Assembly: GCA_965222215.1 (NCBI GenBank)
Contig: OZ244931.1
Span: forward strand, 372,001 to 436,000
Direction of reading: 5' to 3'
Length of the DNA: 64,000 nt
Source: JABJAG01 sp965222215
Lineage (GTDB): Bacteria > Pseudomonadota > Alphaproteobacteria > UBA6615
Below the pieces are notes generated by a model. That model was not told the origin of the DNA and ran no database searches. It was given only the letters and a program-made list of their open reading frames with translations. Each line of letters opens with the position of its first letter. Position 1 is the first letter of the stretch. A program made the translations under genes and the position numbers. Shown one piece after another: positions 8,390-16,597 of the stretch.

Positions 8390-9304
8390 ATGCGCATTGC
8401 CTTCATGGGAACCCCGGACTTCTCGGTGCCGGCCTACGACGCCCTCCGCGCGGCCGGGCACGAGATCGCCTGCGTCTATACCCAGCCGCCGCGCCCGGCG
8501 GGCCGGGGTCACAAGGAACGCAAGTCGCCGGTGCATCTGCGCGCCGAGGCCGACAGCATCGAGGTGCGCACGCCGAAGACCCTGAAGGACGAGGATGCGC
8601 AGGCCGCGTTTCGCGCGCTCGACCTGGAGGCGGCGGTGGTCGTGGCCTACGGGCTGATCCTGCCGAAGCCGATCCTCGACGCGCCGCGGCGCGGCTGTAT
8701 CAACATCCACGCGTCCCTGCTGCCGCGCTGGCGCGGGGCCGCGCCAATCCATCGCGCGCTGCTGGCGGGCGACCGCGAGACCGGCGTCACGATCATGCAA
8801 ATGGACGAGGGGCTCGACACCGGACCCGAGCTGCTGCGCGACGCCATGCCGATCGGCCCGGAGACGACCACCGGCGACCTGCACGACGCATTGGCCGAGA
8901 TGGGTGGGCGCCTGGTCGTCGACGCGCTCGCGGGGCTTGAGGACGGTTCGATCACGCCCGTCCAGCAGCCCGATCGAGGCGACACCTATGCTGCCAAGAT
9001 CGAACGCGGCGAGGAACGCATCGACTGGTCGCAGCCGGCGGAGGCCGTCGAACGGCATATTCGCGGTTTCGCGCCCTGGCCGGGCGCGTGGAGCGAACTC
9101 GACGGCGAGCGGATCAAGGTTCTGTCCGCCGAGATCGCGCCGGGCGACGGCGAAGCGGGTTCGGTCCTCGACGACCGGCTGACGGTGGCCTGCGGCGAGG
9201 GCGCGATCCGGCTCACGCGCGTCCAGCGCGCGGGCAAGGCGGCGATGGATGCGGATGCGTTCCTGCGCGGCAGCGCGGTGGACAAAGGCGTGCGCTTCGC
9301 ATGA
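8390..9304 (+). CDS. fmt: Methionyl-tRNA formyltransferase
   Basis: 304 residues. It formylates initiator Met-tRNA using 10-formyl-THF. The N-terminal formyltransferase domain starts MRIAFMGTPDFSVPAYDAL and has the loop PPRPAGRGHKE, the catalytic motif INIHASLLPRWRGAAPI (Asn, His) and the Asp-containing GVTIMQMDEGLDTGPELL. The C-terminal OB-like domain runs from about RIDWSQPAEAVERHIRGFAPWPGAW. The start is chosen at ATG 8390 because the family begins directly with this motif; 31 further in-frame codons upstream lie in repeat-derived DNA. It overlaps truA by ATGA. Confidence 0.96.
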   Translation: MRIAFMGTPDFSVPAYDALRAAGHEIACVYTQPPRPAGRGHKERKSPVHLRAEADSIEVRTPKTLKDEDAQAAFRALDLEAAVVVAYGLILPKPILDAPRRGCINIHASLLPRWRGAAPIHRALLAGDRETGVTIMQMDEGLDTGPELLRDAMPIGPETTTGDLHDALAEMGGRLVVDALAGLEDGSITPVQQPDRGDTYAAKIERGEERIDWSQPAEAVERHIRGFAPWPGAWSELDGERIKVLSAEIAPGDGEAGSVLDDRLTVACGEGAIRLTRVQRAGKAAMDADAFLRGSAVDKGVRFA

Positions 9305-10047
9305 CCCGGTATCGCATTCTGGTGGAATACGATGGCTCGCCCTATGTCGGCTGGCAGCGTCAGGAGAACGGACCGTCCATTCAGGCGGCGCTCGAATCCG
9401 CGCTGAAGGCGTTCAGCGGCGAGGATATCGTCGTTCAGGGTGCGGGCCGCACCGACGCGGGCGTGCACGCGCTGGGCCAGGTCGCGCATTTCGATATCAA
9501 GCGTGAGACGGACGCGGAGACGGTGATCGACGCGCTGAACCATTTTCTTCGCAAGGAGCCGATCTCCGTCCTGGAGACGCTGCAGGTCGACGCGGAGTTT
9601 CACGCGCGTTTCTCCGCCACGGGCCGCCGCTATCGCTACCGGATTCTCAACCGCCGCCCCCGGCCGACCGTGACGCGCGGACGGGTGTGGTGGGTGCCGG
9701 TTTCCCTCGATGCCGAGGCGATGCACGACGCGGCCCAGCGCCTGACGGGGGAGCATGATTTCACGTCCTTCAGGGCGTCGATCTGCCAGGCGAAGTCGCC
9801 GGTGAAGACCCTCGACCGGCTGGCGGTGGTTCGCCGGGACGACGAGATCCACGTCGAAGCCGCGGCGCGTTCGTTCCTGCACCACCAGGTACGGAATATC
9901 GTCGGCACGCTCGAACTCGTCGGCAAGGGCCGCTGGTCCGCCGACGATGTTTCCGACGCGCTCGCCGCGCGCGACCGGGCCGCCGCGGGACCGACGGCGC
10001 CCGCCGAGGGGCTGTACCTGCTGTCCGTGGCGTACGGGAATGTCTGA
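9301..10047 (+). CDS. truA: tRNA pseudouridine(38-40) synthase
   Basis: 248 residues. It isomerises uridines 38-40 in the anticodon arm. It begins RYRILVEYDGSPYVGWQRQ, contains the catalytic Asp in GAGRTDAGVHALGQVAHF, and has the RYRYRILNRRP and SFLHHQVRNIVGTL motifs of TruA. Its ATG overlaps the fmt stop (ATGA) and its 3' end overlaps the next gene by eight bases, so fmt, truA and the MFS gene form one translational unit. Confidence 0.96.
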   Translation: MTRYRILVEYDGSPYVGWQRQENGPSIQAALESALKAFSGEDIVVQGAGRTDAGVHALGQVAHFDIKRETDAETVIDALNHFLRKEPISVLETLQVDAEFHARFSATGRRYRYRILNRRPRPTVTRGRVWWVPVSLDAEAMHDAAQRLTGEHDFTSFRASICQAKSPVKTLDRLAVVRRDDEIHVEAAARSFLHHQVRNIVGTLELVGKGRWSADDVSDALAARDRAAAGPTAPAEGLYLLSVAYGNV

Positions 10048-11251
10048 TTCCGCGCATGGTGTGCAACCGTCGCGCCTGATCCTGTTCATCCTGATCGCCG
10101 CGGGCGGTGCGTCGATCCTGTCGACGGACCTCTACGCCCCGTCGCTGCCGCACCTGCCGGATTATTTCGGCACGGATGCCGAGACGGTGCAGCTCACCAT
10201 GGCGTTGAACATGGCCGCGTTCGCCGGGGCTCAACTCCTCTGGGGGCCGTTGAGCGACCGGTTCGGCCGCCGGACGATCTTTATCGTTGGGATGGCCGCT
10301 TTCGCGCTCACCGTCCTGGGGGCCGCGCTCGCCCAGAGCATCGAGCAGTTGCTGGCGGTTCGCATCCTGATGGGCGCGGCGGCGAGCGTCGAGGCGGTGA
10401 TCGTGCTCGCGGTCATCGGGGATATCTACAAGGCCGAGGAATCCGCCAAGGTCTTCGCGCTCTACGGCATGGTCATCGCGCTGGTGCCGGCCGTGGGACC
10501 GGTCATCGGCGGCTTCATCTTCGAATGGTTCGGCTGGCGGGCGAATTTCTTCATCCTCGCCGGGGTCGTGGCGCTGGTGCTTGCACTGGGGTTTGTCCGG
10601 CTGCCGGAGACGCTTGCGCGCACCGATCGTGTGCCGCTGCGGCTGGTTCCGATCCTGCGCAGCTACGCCGGGCTGCTGTGGCGCGGCGGTTTCGTGACGG
10701 TGGCGCTGACCCTCGGCCTCGCGATCGGCGCGATCTTCGCCTACATCACCGAAGCGCCGTTCATCCTGATCGACAAGCACGGGATCGCGACGCGCTATTA
10801 CGGGCTGTTCCAGGGCGTGATCGTGCTGGCGTTCTTCTTCGGCAGTCTCATGGCGAACCGCGTCGTCGACCGGATCGGGGTGCGCCGGCTGTTCGCGATC
10901 GGCGTGTGGAGCGGCTCGCTGTCCGGCCTGCTGGTGCTGCTCGCGGTCGCCCAGGGGGAAACGCCGCTCACCCTGACGGCCGCGATGAGCGTGTTTGCCT
11001 TCGCGCTCGGTCCGCTGTTCGCGTCCGCGCCGGTCATCGCCTTCGAGCGGGTGACCGACCATGGGCGCGGCATGAGCGCGGCCGTCCTGTCGACGTTCGA
11101 GATGGGCGGCGGCGCGCTCGGCGCCCTGTTCGTCAGCGTGACGCCGGACGGCACCGCCTGGCCGCTGGCGATCTGCGTCTCCGGCGCGGCGGCGCTGTTG
11201 CTGGTCTCGGGTCTACTGGCCTTGCGGCCGAAGTGGGCCGTCTCTAGCTGA
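10040..11251 (+). CDS. Bcr/CflA-type MFS multidrug efflux protein
   Basis: 403 residues, about twelve membrane segments. It opens with LILFILIAAGGASILSTDLYAPSLPHLPDYF, the conserved first segment of the Bcr/CflA drug-resistance family, followed by the motif-A loop GPLSDRFGRRTIFIVG between segments 2 and 3. Proton-driven export of drugs or small metabolites is the family role; no substrate can be assigned. The ATG at 10040 lies within the truA 3' end, implying coupling. Its 3' end overlaps the opposite-strand membrane gene by eight bases. Confidence 0.88.
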   Translation: MSDSAHGVQPSRLILFILIAAGGASILSTDLYAPSLPHLPDYFGTDAETVQLTMALNMAAFAGAQLLWGPLSDRFGRRTIFIVGMAAFALTVLGAALAQSIEQLLAVRILMGAAASVEAVIVLAVIGDIYKAEESAKVFALYGMVIALVPAVGPVIGGFIFEWFGWRANFFILAGVVALVLALGFVRLPETLARTDRVPLRLVPILRSYAGLLWRGGFVTVALTLGLAIGAIFAYITEAPFILIDKHGIATRYYGLFQGVIVLAFFFGSLMANRVVDRIGVRRLFAIGVWSGSLSGLLVLLAVAQGETPLTLTAAMSVFAFALGPLFASAPVIAFERVTDHGRGMSAAVLSTFEMGGGALGALFVSVTPDGTAWPLAICVSGAAALLLVSGLLALRPKWAVSS

Positions 11252-11828
11252 GCATCGCCCGCGCGCCCTGGCCGAACAGGAAGGCCAGCACGGTTTCCAG
11301 AACGACGACGATAACGGCGAGCCGGACGGTCGTATCCAGCGTGGCCCGGGCGACGAACCCGGCGTAGACCAGCGTTGCGCCGAGCGCCACGAGATAGACG
11401 GGGCCGGCCCAGCCGCCGTCCGGAGGGCTCGCCTGGAGCGCGAGCAGGATGCCCGCGGGCATCACGATCGCAAGACGCACGATGTGCGACCAGTTCCAGG
11501 CGACGATGAAAAGGACAAACCGTTCGCCGCGTTGCACCGCCTCGCAGACACCCGCCATCACCAGCGCGAAGAACAGCCAGAGAATTCCGTAGATGCCCGA
11601 GAGCACGAGCAGCGTGTGAATTGGATCGGCGCTCGGGATGCCGGTTCCCATGCTGCCGGCGATCAGGAGGCCGGTGATGATTTCACCGGGTATCACGACC
11701 AGGGCCGCCCAGAAGGAGTTCCAGAACGCGTCGGGCGTTACCCGGAAATATTGCAGCCCGGAGCGGTCGAAGTGAAGCAGGCGCCAGGCTCCGAAGAGAC
11801 CGTTGGCCGCATCTGGTAAATTGATCAC
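11244..11828 (-). CDS. Conserved membrane protein of unknown function
   Basis: 194 residues from a GTG start (MINLPDAANGLFGAWRLLHFD). Five or so hydrophobic segments: near 37-58, 68-90, 100-128, 141-160 and 168-190. I do not recognise a characterised family; the N-terminal DAANGLFGAWRL type of opening is shared, as I recall, with unannotated alphaproteobacterial inner-membrane proteins. There are no catalytic motifs and no signal for a transporter class. It is convergent with the MFS gene and probably transcribed alone, as dapE lies 56 bases downstream on the same strand but upstream in transcription order. Confidence 0.6.
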   Translation of the reverse strand: MINLPDAANGLFGAWRLLHFDRSGLQYFRVTPDAFWNSFWAALVVIPGEIITGLLIAGSMGTGIPSADPIHTLLVLSGIYGILWLFFALVMAGVCEAVQRGERFVLFIVAWNWSHIVRLAIVMPAGILLALQASPPDGGWAGPVYLVALGATLVYAGFVARATLDTTVRLAVIVVVLETVLAFLFGQGARAMLS

Positions 11829-11884
11829 GCGCCGTTGCGCTCCTCGCCATGGTGGCCGGGCTGGTTCCGGCCGAAGGGGGCCGT

Positions 11885-13069
11885 TCAGGCCGAGAGATTA
11901 AAGTAGGTCTCGAGGATCGCGAGATAAATTTCCGTGAGTTGCTCGATGTCTGCGGTGGCCACGCGCTCGTCGACCTTGTGCATGGTCTGGCCCACGAGGC
12001 CGAACTCGGCGACCGGGCAGAAATCCTTGATGAAGCGCGCGTCGGACGTACCGCCGGTCGTACTGAGTTCGGGCGTGCGTCCGGTCACGGCCTCGACGGC
12101 GTGGGCGATGGCGTCGCTCAGCGGCCCCGGCGGGGTCAGGAACGCTTCGCCGGTCACCCGGAACGAAAGGTCGTAGCCGGCGGAATGGCCGTCGAGCAGC
12201 CGGTCGAACGTCTCGCGCACCCACGCGTCGAGGCCGTCCGAGGTGTGCAGGTCGTTGAACCGGATGTTGAACGTCGCCGACGCCTTGCCGGGGATCACAT
12301 TGGTGGCCGGGTTGCCGACGTCGACGGTCGTGATTTGCAGGGACGAGGGGGGGAAGTAGTCGGTGCCGTCGTCGAGCGGCTCGGCCGTCAGCGCGGCGAG
12401 CATGCGGACCAGGTGATGCACCGGGTTGTCGGCCAGGTGGGGATAGGCGACGTGGCCCTGGGTGCCGCGCACGGTGAGCGCGCCGGTGGTGCTGCCGCGC
12501 CGGCCGATCTTGATCATGTCGCCCAGCGCGTCCGGGTTGGTCGGCTCGCCGACGATGCACGCGTCGAGTTGCTCTCCGCGATCGGCCAGCCATGCCAGCA
12601 CCTTGCGGGTGCCGTTGACGGCGGGGCCTTCCTCGTCGCCGGTGACCAGCAGGCTGATCGAGCCGGGGGCGGCCCAGCTTCCCGGTGCGCCGTGGCGATC
12701 GACCAGCCGGGCGACGGCCGCGGTGAAGGCGGCGATCGCGCTTTTCATGTCCGCCGCACCGCGTCCGTGCAGCATGCCGTCGGAGACTTCCCCGGAAAAA
12801 GGGTCGTGCGACCAGTCCGCCGCCTCGCCGACGGGCACTACGTCCGTGTGGCCGGCGAAGCAGAAATTCAGCCCGCCGTCGCCGAGCCGTGCGTAGAGGT
12901 TGTCGACGTCCGGTGTGTCGACATCCTGGAATCGCAAGCGATGACACTCGAAGCCGATATCCTCCAGCGTGTCCGAGAGCACGCCGAGCGCGCCGGCGTC
13001 CTCGGGCGTGACGCTGGGGCAGCGGATCAGGGCCTGGGACAGCGCGATAGGGTCTTGGGTGGGGGACAT
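11885..13069 (-). CDS. dapE: Succinyl-diaminopimelate desuccinylase
   Basis: 394 residues. It hydrolyses N-succinyl-LL-diaminopimelate in lysine and cell-wall synthesis. This is an M20 di-zinc enzyme: CFAGHTDVVPVG (His and the catalytic Asp), GRGAADMKSA (bridging Asp), TGDEEG (catalytic Glu-Glu), GTSDARF and the terminal H of GQTMHKVDER. Start: a GTG at 13084 gives five more residues, but the ATG at 13069 (SPTQDPIALSQALIRCPSVTP) matches the family N-terminus. It follows dapD by 25 bases on the same strand; the two enzymes act in succession-linked steps. Confidence 0.95.
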   Translation of the reverse strand: MSPTQDPIALSQALIRCPSVTPEDAGALGVLSDTLEDIGFECHRLRFQDVDTPDVDNLYARLGDGGLNFCFAGHTDVVPVGEAADWSHDPFSGEVSDGMLHGRGAADMKSAIAAFTAAVARLVDRHGAPGSWAAPGSISLLVTGDEEGPAVNGTRKVLAWLADRGEQLDACIVGEPTNPDALGDMIKIGRRGSTTGALTVRGTQGHVAYPHLADNPVHHLVRMLAALTAEPLDDGTDYFPPSSLQITTVDVGNPATNVIPGKASATFNIRFNDLHTSDGLDAWVRETFDRLLDGHSAGYDLSFRVTGEAFLTPPGPLSDAIAHAVEAVTGRTPELSTTGGTSDARFIKDFCPVAEFGLVGQTMHKVDERVATADIEQLTEIYLAILETYFNLSA

Positions 13070-13094
13070 CGGGGCGGCGGACACGGGATTGCGG

Positions 13095-13940
13095 TCAGTC
13101 CCGCAGGAGTTCGTTGATCGAGGTCTTGGCGCGGGTCTGCTCGTCGACGCGCTTCACGATCACGGCGCAATAGAGGCTCGGGCCGGGAGAACCGTCGGGC
13201 AGGTCCCTGCCGGGCAGGGAGCCGGGCACCACCACGGAGTAGGACGGCACGCGCCCGGTGAACACCTCGCCGGTCGCACGGTCGACAATCCTGGTCGACG
13301 CGCCGATGTAGACGCCCATGGACAGGACCGCGCCCTCCTCGACGATCACGCCTTCGGCGACCTCGGAGCGCGCGCCGATGAAGCAGTTGTCTTCGATGAT
13401 GACCGGGTTGGCCTGCAGCGGTTCCAGCACGCCGCCGATGCCGGCGCCGCCGGACAGGTGTACGTTTTCGCCGATCTGCGCACAGCTGCCGACCGTTGCC
13501 CAGGTGTCGATCATGGTGCCGCTCGCGACGTAGGCGCCCAGGTTCACGAAACTCGGCATCAGCACGACGCCGGGCGCGATATACGCCGAGCGGCGCACGA
13601 CCGCGTTCGGAACGGCCCGGAAACCCGCGGTCTCGAAATCCTCGGGCGACCAGCCGCTGAACTTCGACGGCACCTTGTCCCACCAGGCCGTGTGCTCGCC
13701 GGGTCCGCCGGAGATCATGGCCATGTCGTTCAGCCGGAACGACAGCAGCACGGCCTTCTTGAGCCACTCGTTCACGATCCAGTCGTCGTCCGCCTTTTCC
13801 GCGACGCGCAGGCTGCCGTTGTCGAGGCAGTCGAGGGCTTCCTCGACGGCTTCGCGGTGGGCGCCGGTGGTGTCGGCGGAAAGGGAATCGCGGTCATCCC
13901 AGGCGGCTTCGACGGCGGATTGAAGATCGCTCGTGCTCAT
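13095..13940 (-). CDS. dapD: 2,3,4,5-tetrahydropyridine-2,6-dicarboxylate N-succinyltransferase
   Basis: 281 residues. It transfers succinyl from succinyl-CoA to tetrahydrodipicolinate, committing the pathway to the succinylase branch. It has an N-terminal helical domain (LQSAVEAAWDDRDSL) and a central left-handed beta-helix of hexapeptide repeats (roughly 110-240, e.g. IAPGVVLMPSFVNLGAYV and GGVLEPLQANPVIIEDN). The start ATG at 13940 is preceded by GGGA; an upstream in-frame extension is not family-like. The dapD-dapE pair reads away from the HAD gene. Confidence 0.95.
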   Translation of the reverse strand: MSTSDLQSAVEAAWDDRDSLSADTTGAHREAVEEALDCLDNGSLRVAEKADDDWIVNEWLKKAVLLSFRLNDMAMISGGPGEHTAWWDKVPSKFSGWSPEDFETAGFRAVPNAVVRRSAYIAPGVVLMPSFVNLGAYVASGTMIDTWATVGSCAQIGENVHLSGGAGIGGVLEPLQANPVIIEDNCFIGARSEVAEGVIVEEGAVLSMGVYIGASTRIVDRATGEVFTGRVPSYSVVVPGSLPGRDLPDGSPGPSLYCAVIVKRVDEQTRAKTSINELLRD

Positions 13941-14025
13941 TCTTGTATTCCCGAAAATTCGTGTTGCAGGCGCGCGAAGATGGCGGGGGCGGCCCCCCGA
14001 TGTCAACGTCGCGGGCGGACGGGGA

Positions 14026-14712
14026 TCAGTCGCCGACGGCGATGTCCTCGAGCCAGGCGACCAGATCGTCTGTTTCGTGATGGATGTAGTCCGAATCCTC
14101 GTCCGGCACGGCCCAGTAGGGGTCGGCCGTGATGTCGTGGCGCACCCAGACCGTGGTCATCCCCAGCGCGGCCGCCGGGGCGAGGTTGGGCCCGATATCC
14201 TCGAACATGACGGCGTGCTCCGGATCGACGCCGTGGCGCGCGGCCAGGGTTTCGTAGGGCGCCCGGTGGGGCTTGGGAACATAGTCGGCATCCGCCACGT
14301 CGAATATGCCGTCGAAATGCCCGACCACGCCCAGTTCGTTCAGCACGCTGCGCGCATGGTCGGTGGAGGCATTGGTGAACACCACCTTGCGCCCGGGCAG
14401 GCGGGTGAGCGCCGCATCCAGGCGCGGGTTCGCCGCCACCATCGAATAGTCGACGTCATGCACAAACCGCATGAACTCCACCGGATCGACCCCGTGATCG
14501 TTCATCAGGCCGCGCAGGGTGGTGCCGTGCTCGCGGAACATCCGTTTCTGCTCGACCAGGGCTTCGTCCTGCGCCAGCCGGAGGGCTTCGGCGACATACA
14601 GGGTCATGCGCGCGGAGACCGCGGCCATCAGGCCGCACGAGGCCGGGTAGAGGGTGTTGTCGAGGTCGAACACCCAGGTTTCGGTCTCGTGCAGGCGTTC
14701 AATCGGTTTCAT
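14026..14712 (-). CDS. HAD-superfamily pyrimidine 5'-nucleotidase-like phosphatase
   Basis: 228 residues. It has the four HAD motifs: WVFDLDNTLYP (nucleophile and acid Asp), VVFTNAS (Thr/Ser), the Lys in YVPKPHRAPYE, and MFEDIGPNL (metal-binding acids). The alpha-helical cap between residues about 20 and 95 and the Tyr/Pro context match the SDT1/pyrimidine 5'-nucleotidase subgroup, which dephosphorylates nucleoside monophosphates or related small phosphates. The precise substrate cannot be read. It lies 85 bases upstream of dapD in transcription order and may share its transcript; this linkage is common in alphaproteobacteria. Confidence 0.85.
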   Translation of the reverse strand: MKPIERLHETETWVFDLDNTLYPASCGLMAAVSARMTLYVAEALRLAQDEALVEQKRMFREHGTTLRGLMNDHGVDPVEFMRFVHDVDYSMVAANPRLDAALTRLPGRKVVFTNASTDHARSVLNELGVVGHFDGIFDVADADYVPKPHRAPYETLAARHGVDPEHAVMFEDIGPNLAPAAALGMTTVWVRHDITADPYWAVPDEDSDYIHHETDDLVAWLEDIAVGD

Positions 14713-14854
14713 TGCGTCAAAATCCCGGAAAACCGGCGTTTACAGGGCCAAAGGCGGCGCGCCGTCAATAACCCTTCATTAACTGCATGGCTCATAGAAT
14801 TCAAACGACGCCAAGTGGGCGGACACCGCGCGGAATCCGTGCGGTCGTTCGTCC

Positions 14855-16597
14855 GTGCAATTCGGAGACGGTCGATTGGGTACTGCACCGCGCAGTTTGC
14901 TTCATTCGTCGGGGGAGAAGTCCTCTCCCGAGAGCCTGCGCGTGGAACGCGACCGGTTCGTCGCGCTCGCGTTTTGCAGCGCCGACCTGCTTCTCGAACT
15001 CGATCCGTCGGGCGAGATCACGTTCGCGGCCGGCGCGACGAACGTGTTCACCGGCCGCAGCCCGGAAGTCCTTAAAGGCACGCGCGTTCACGACCTGGTT
15101 CACGAAAGTGACCAGCGCAAGCTGGAGCGACTGCTGCGCGATGCGCGCGCGGGAGCACGGATCGACGACGCGAACCTGACGCTGGTGGCCTCGAGCGGAC
15201 ACCCCATCGTGCTGTCGGTCAGCGGGTTTCACATGTCCGACCTGGGCGGTCACACCTACCTGGCCTTCCGGGTGAAGGTCGAGGTCTCGACCTATGCGGA
15301 CGAGAACGCCGTCCGCGTCGAGGGCATGGAGGTCTATGACAAGGGCTCGTTCACGGAGGTCGCGACCCGCGCGCTCGCCGATGCCGAAAGCACCGGCGAA
15401 CAGCGCAAGCTGACGATGATCGAACTGGGCGCCTATGACGATCTGCGCGCCCGTCTGAGCGAGGACGCGCAGGACGAGCTCTCGGCGACGATGGGGTCGT
15501 TCTTCCGCGCCAGTTCCATCGGCGGCGACCTCGCGGGCCAGATCGACGAGAACCGGTTCGGTCTCGTCCACGAGATCGGCCTCGACGTGGAATCCCTCTC
15601 GGACCAGATCGAGACCTACGCCCGGTCCGTCGATCCCGACGGCGCGGGACTTTCGGTGGAAAGCGCGACGATCGACGTCGATCCGGGCGTGATGACCGAA
15701 GCCGATACCGCCAAGGCGCTGGTCTACACGATCAACCGTTTCTGCGACGAGAGTTCCGGCGAATTCACGGTCCGCGACCTGTCGGAGAGTTTCACGACGC
15801 TCGCGTCCGAAACCGTTGAGCGGCGCAACAAGTTCGTCGAGATGATCAACCAGGGCGCGTTCGACGTCGCTTTCCAGCCGATCTGCGACATGCAGACGGG
15901 CCGCCCGCATCATTTCGAGGCGCTGGTGCGCTTCGACCACGAGAATTTCGAGGCCAGCCCGTTCGAGTTCATCACCTTCGCGGAAGAGGTCGGGATCATC
16001 TGCGATTTCGATCTCGCCATGTGCCGCAAGGTGCTGCATTGGCTTGAGGACACCAACGGGCAGGGCTACCGCTACGTCACCGCCGTCAACGTGTCCGGCC
16101 GTTCGCTGAGCACGCCCAAGTTCGTCCGCAAGCTGATCGACCTGCTCGCGGAATTCCCCGACGCGCGCGAGCATATCGTGTTCGAGATCACCGAATCCGC
16201 GAAGCTGCACGATCTCGAGGAAGCCAACCGGATTATCCAGGCCCTGCGCGATGCCGGGCACATTGTCTGCCTCGACGACTTCGGTGCGGGCGTGTCCGCC
16301 TTCCAGTATCTGAGCGCGCTGCATGTCGATGTGGTCAAGATCGACGGCGCCTATGTGGTCGACGCGCTGACCAACAAGCGGAACAGGGCCCTGCTCAAGG
16401 CGATGGCAAGCATGTGCCGCGATCTGGATATCAAGACTGTCGCCGAGATGATCGAGGACAAGGAGACCGCCGACCTGGTCCGCGAAAGCGGCATCGACTA
16501 CGGACAGGGGTATCTCTATGGCCGGCCAAGCAAGCTGATCACCGCCTTCCAGAGCCCGCGGCCGAAGTCCTTCCCCCGAGAGAAGTCGGCCGCATGA
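14855..16597 (+). CDS. PAS - degenerate GGDEF - EAL cyclic-di-GMP phosphodiesterase
   Basis: 580 residues from a GTG start; the true start is uncertain by about 20 codons. A PAS-like sensor domain (about 35-140) is followed by a region around 185-310 whose DENRFGLVHE sits where GGDEF would be, so it is probably a degenerate cyclase domain. A full EAL domain (about 325-565) follows. EAL residues are present: FEALVRF (355-357), NVSG (412), EITES (444), the DD pair of CLDDFGAG (474-475), K495, E531 and QGYLYGRP. Active hydrolysis of c-di-GMP is therefore expected. There is no membrane segment, so it should be cytosolic. The stop overlaps the start of the next gene (ATGA), which encodes the opposing cyclase. 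First gene of a four-gene operon. Confidence 0.88.
   Translation: MQFGDGRLGTAPRSLLHSSGEKSSPESLRVERDRFVALAFCSADLLLELDPSGEITFAAGATNVFTGRSPEVLKGTRVHDLVHESDQRKLERLLRDARAGARIDDANLTLVASSGHPIVLSVSGFHMSDLGGHTYLAFRVKVEVSTYADENAVRVEGMEVYDKGSFTEVATRALADAESTGEQRKLTMIELGAYDDLRARLSEDAQDELSATMGSFFRASSIGGDLAGQIDENRFGLVHEIGLDVESLSDQIETYARSVDPDGAGLSVESATIDVDPGVMTEADTAKALVYTINRFCDESSGEFTVRDLSESFTTLASETVERRNKFVEMINQGAFDVAFQPICDMQTGRPHHFEALVRFDHENFEASPFEFITFAEEVGIICDFDLAMCRKVLHWLEDTNGQGYRYVTAVNVSGRSLSTPKFVRKLIDLLAEFPDAREHIVFEITESAKLHDLEEANRIIQALRDAGHIVCLDDFGAGVSAFQYLSALHVDVVKIDGAYVVDALTNKRNRALLKAMASMCRDLDIKTVAEMIEDKETADLVRESGIDYGQGYLYGRPSKLITAFQSPRPKSFPREKSAA

Noticed and set aside
14801..16324. 507-codon minus-strand frame opposite the EAL gene
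   Set aside because: Shadow of the EAL gene; no motif, and it would leave the operon promoter without space.
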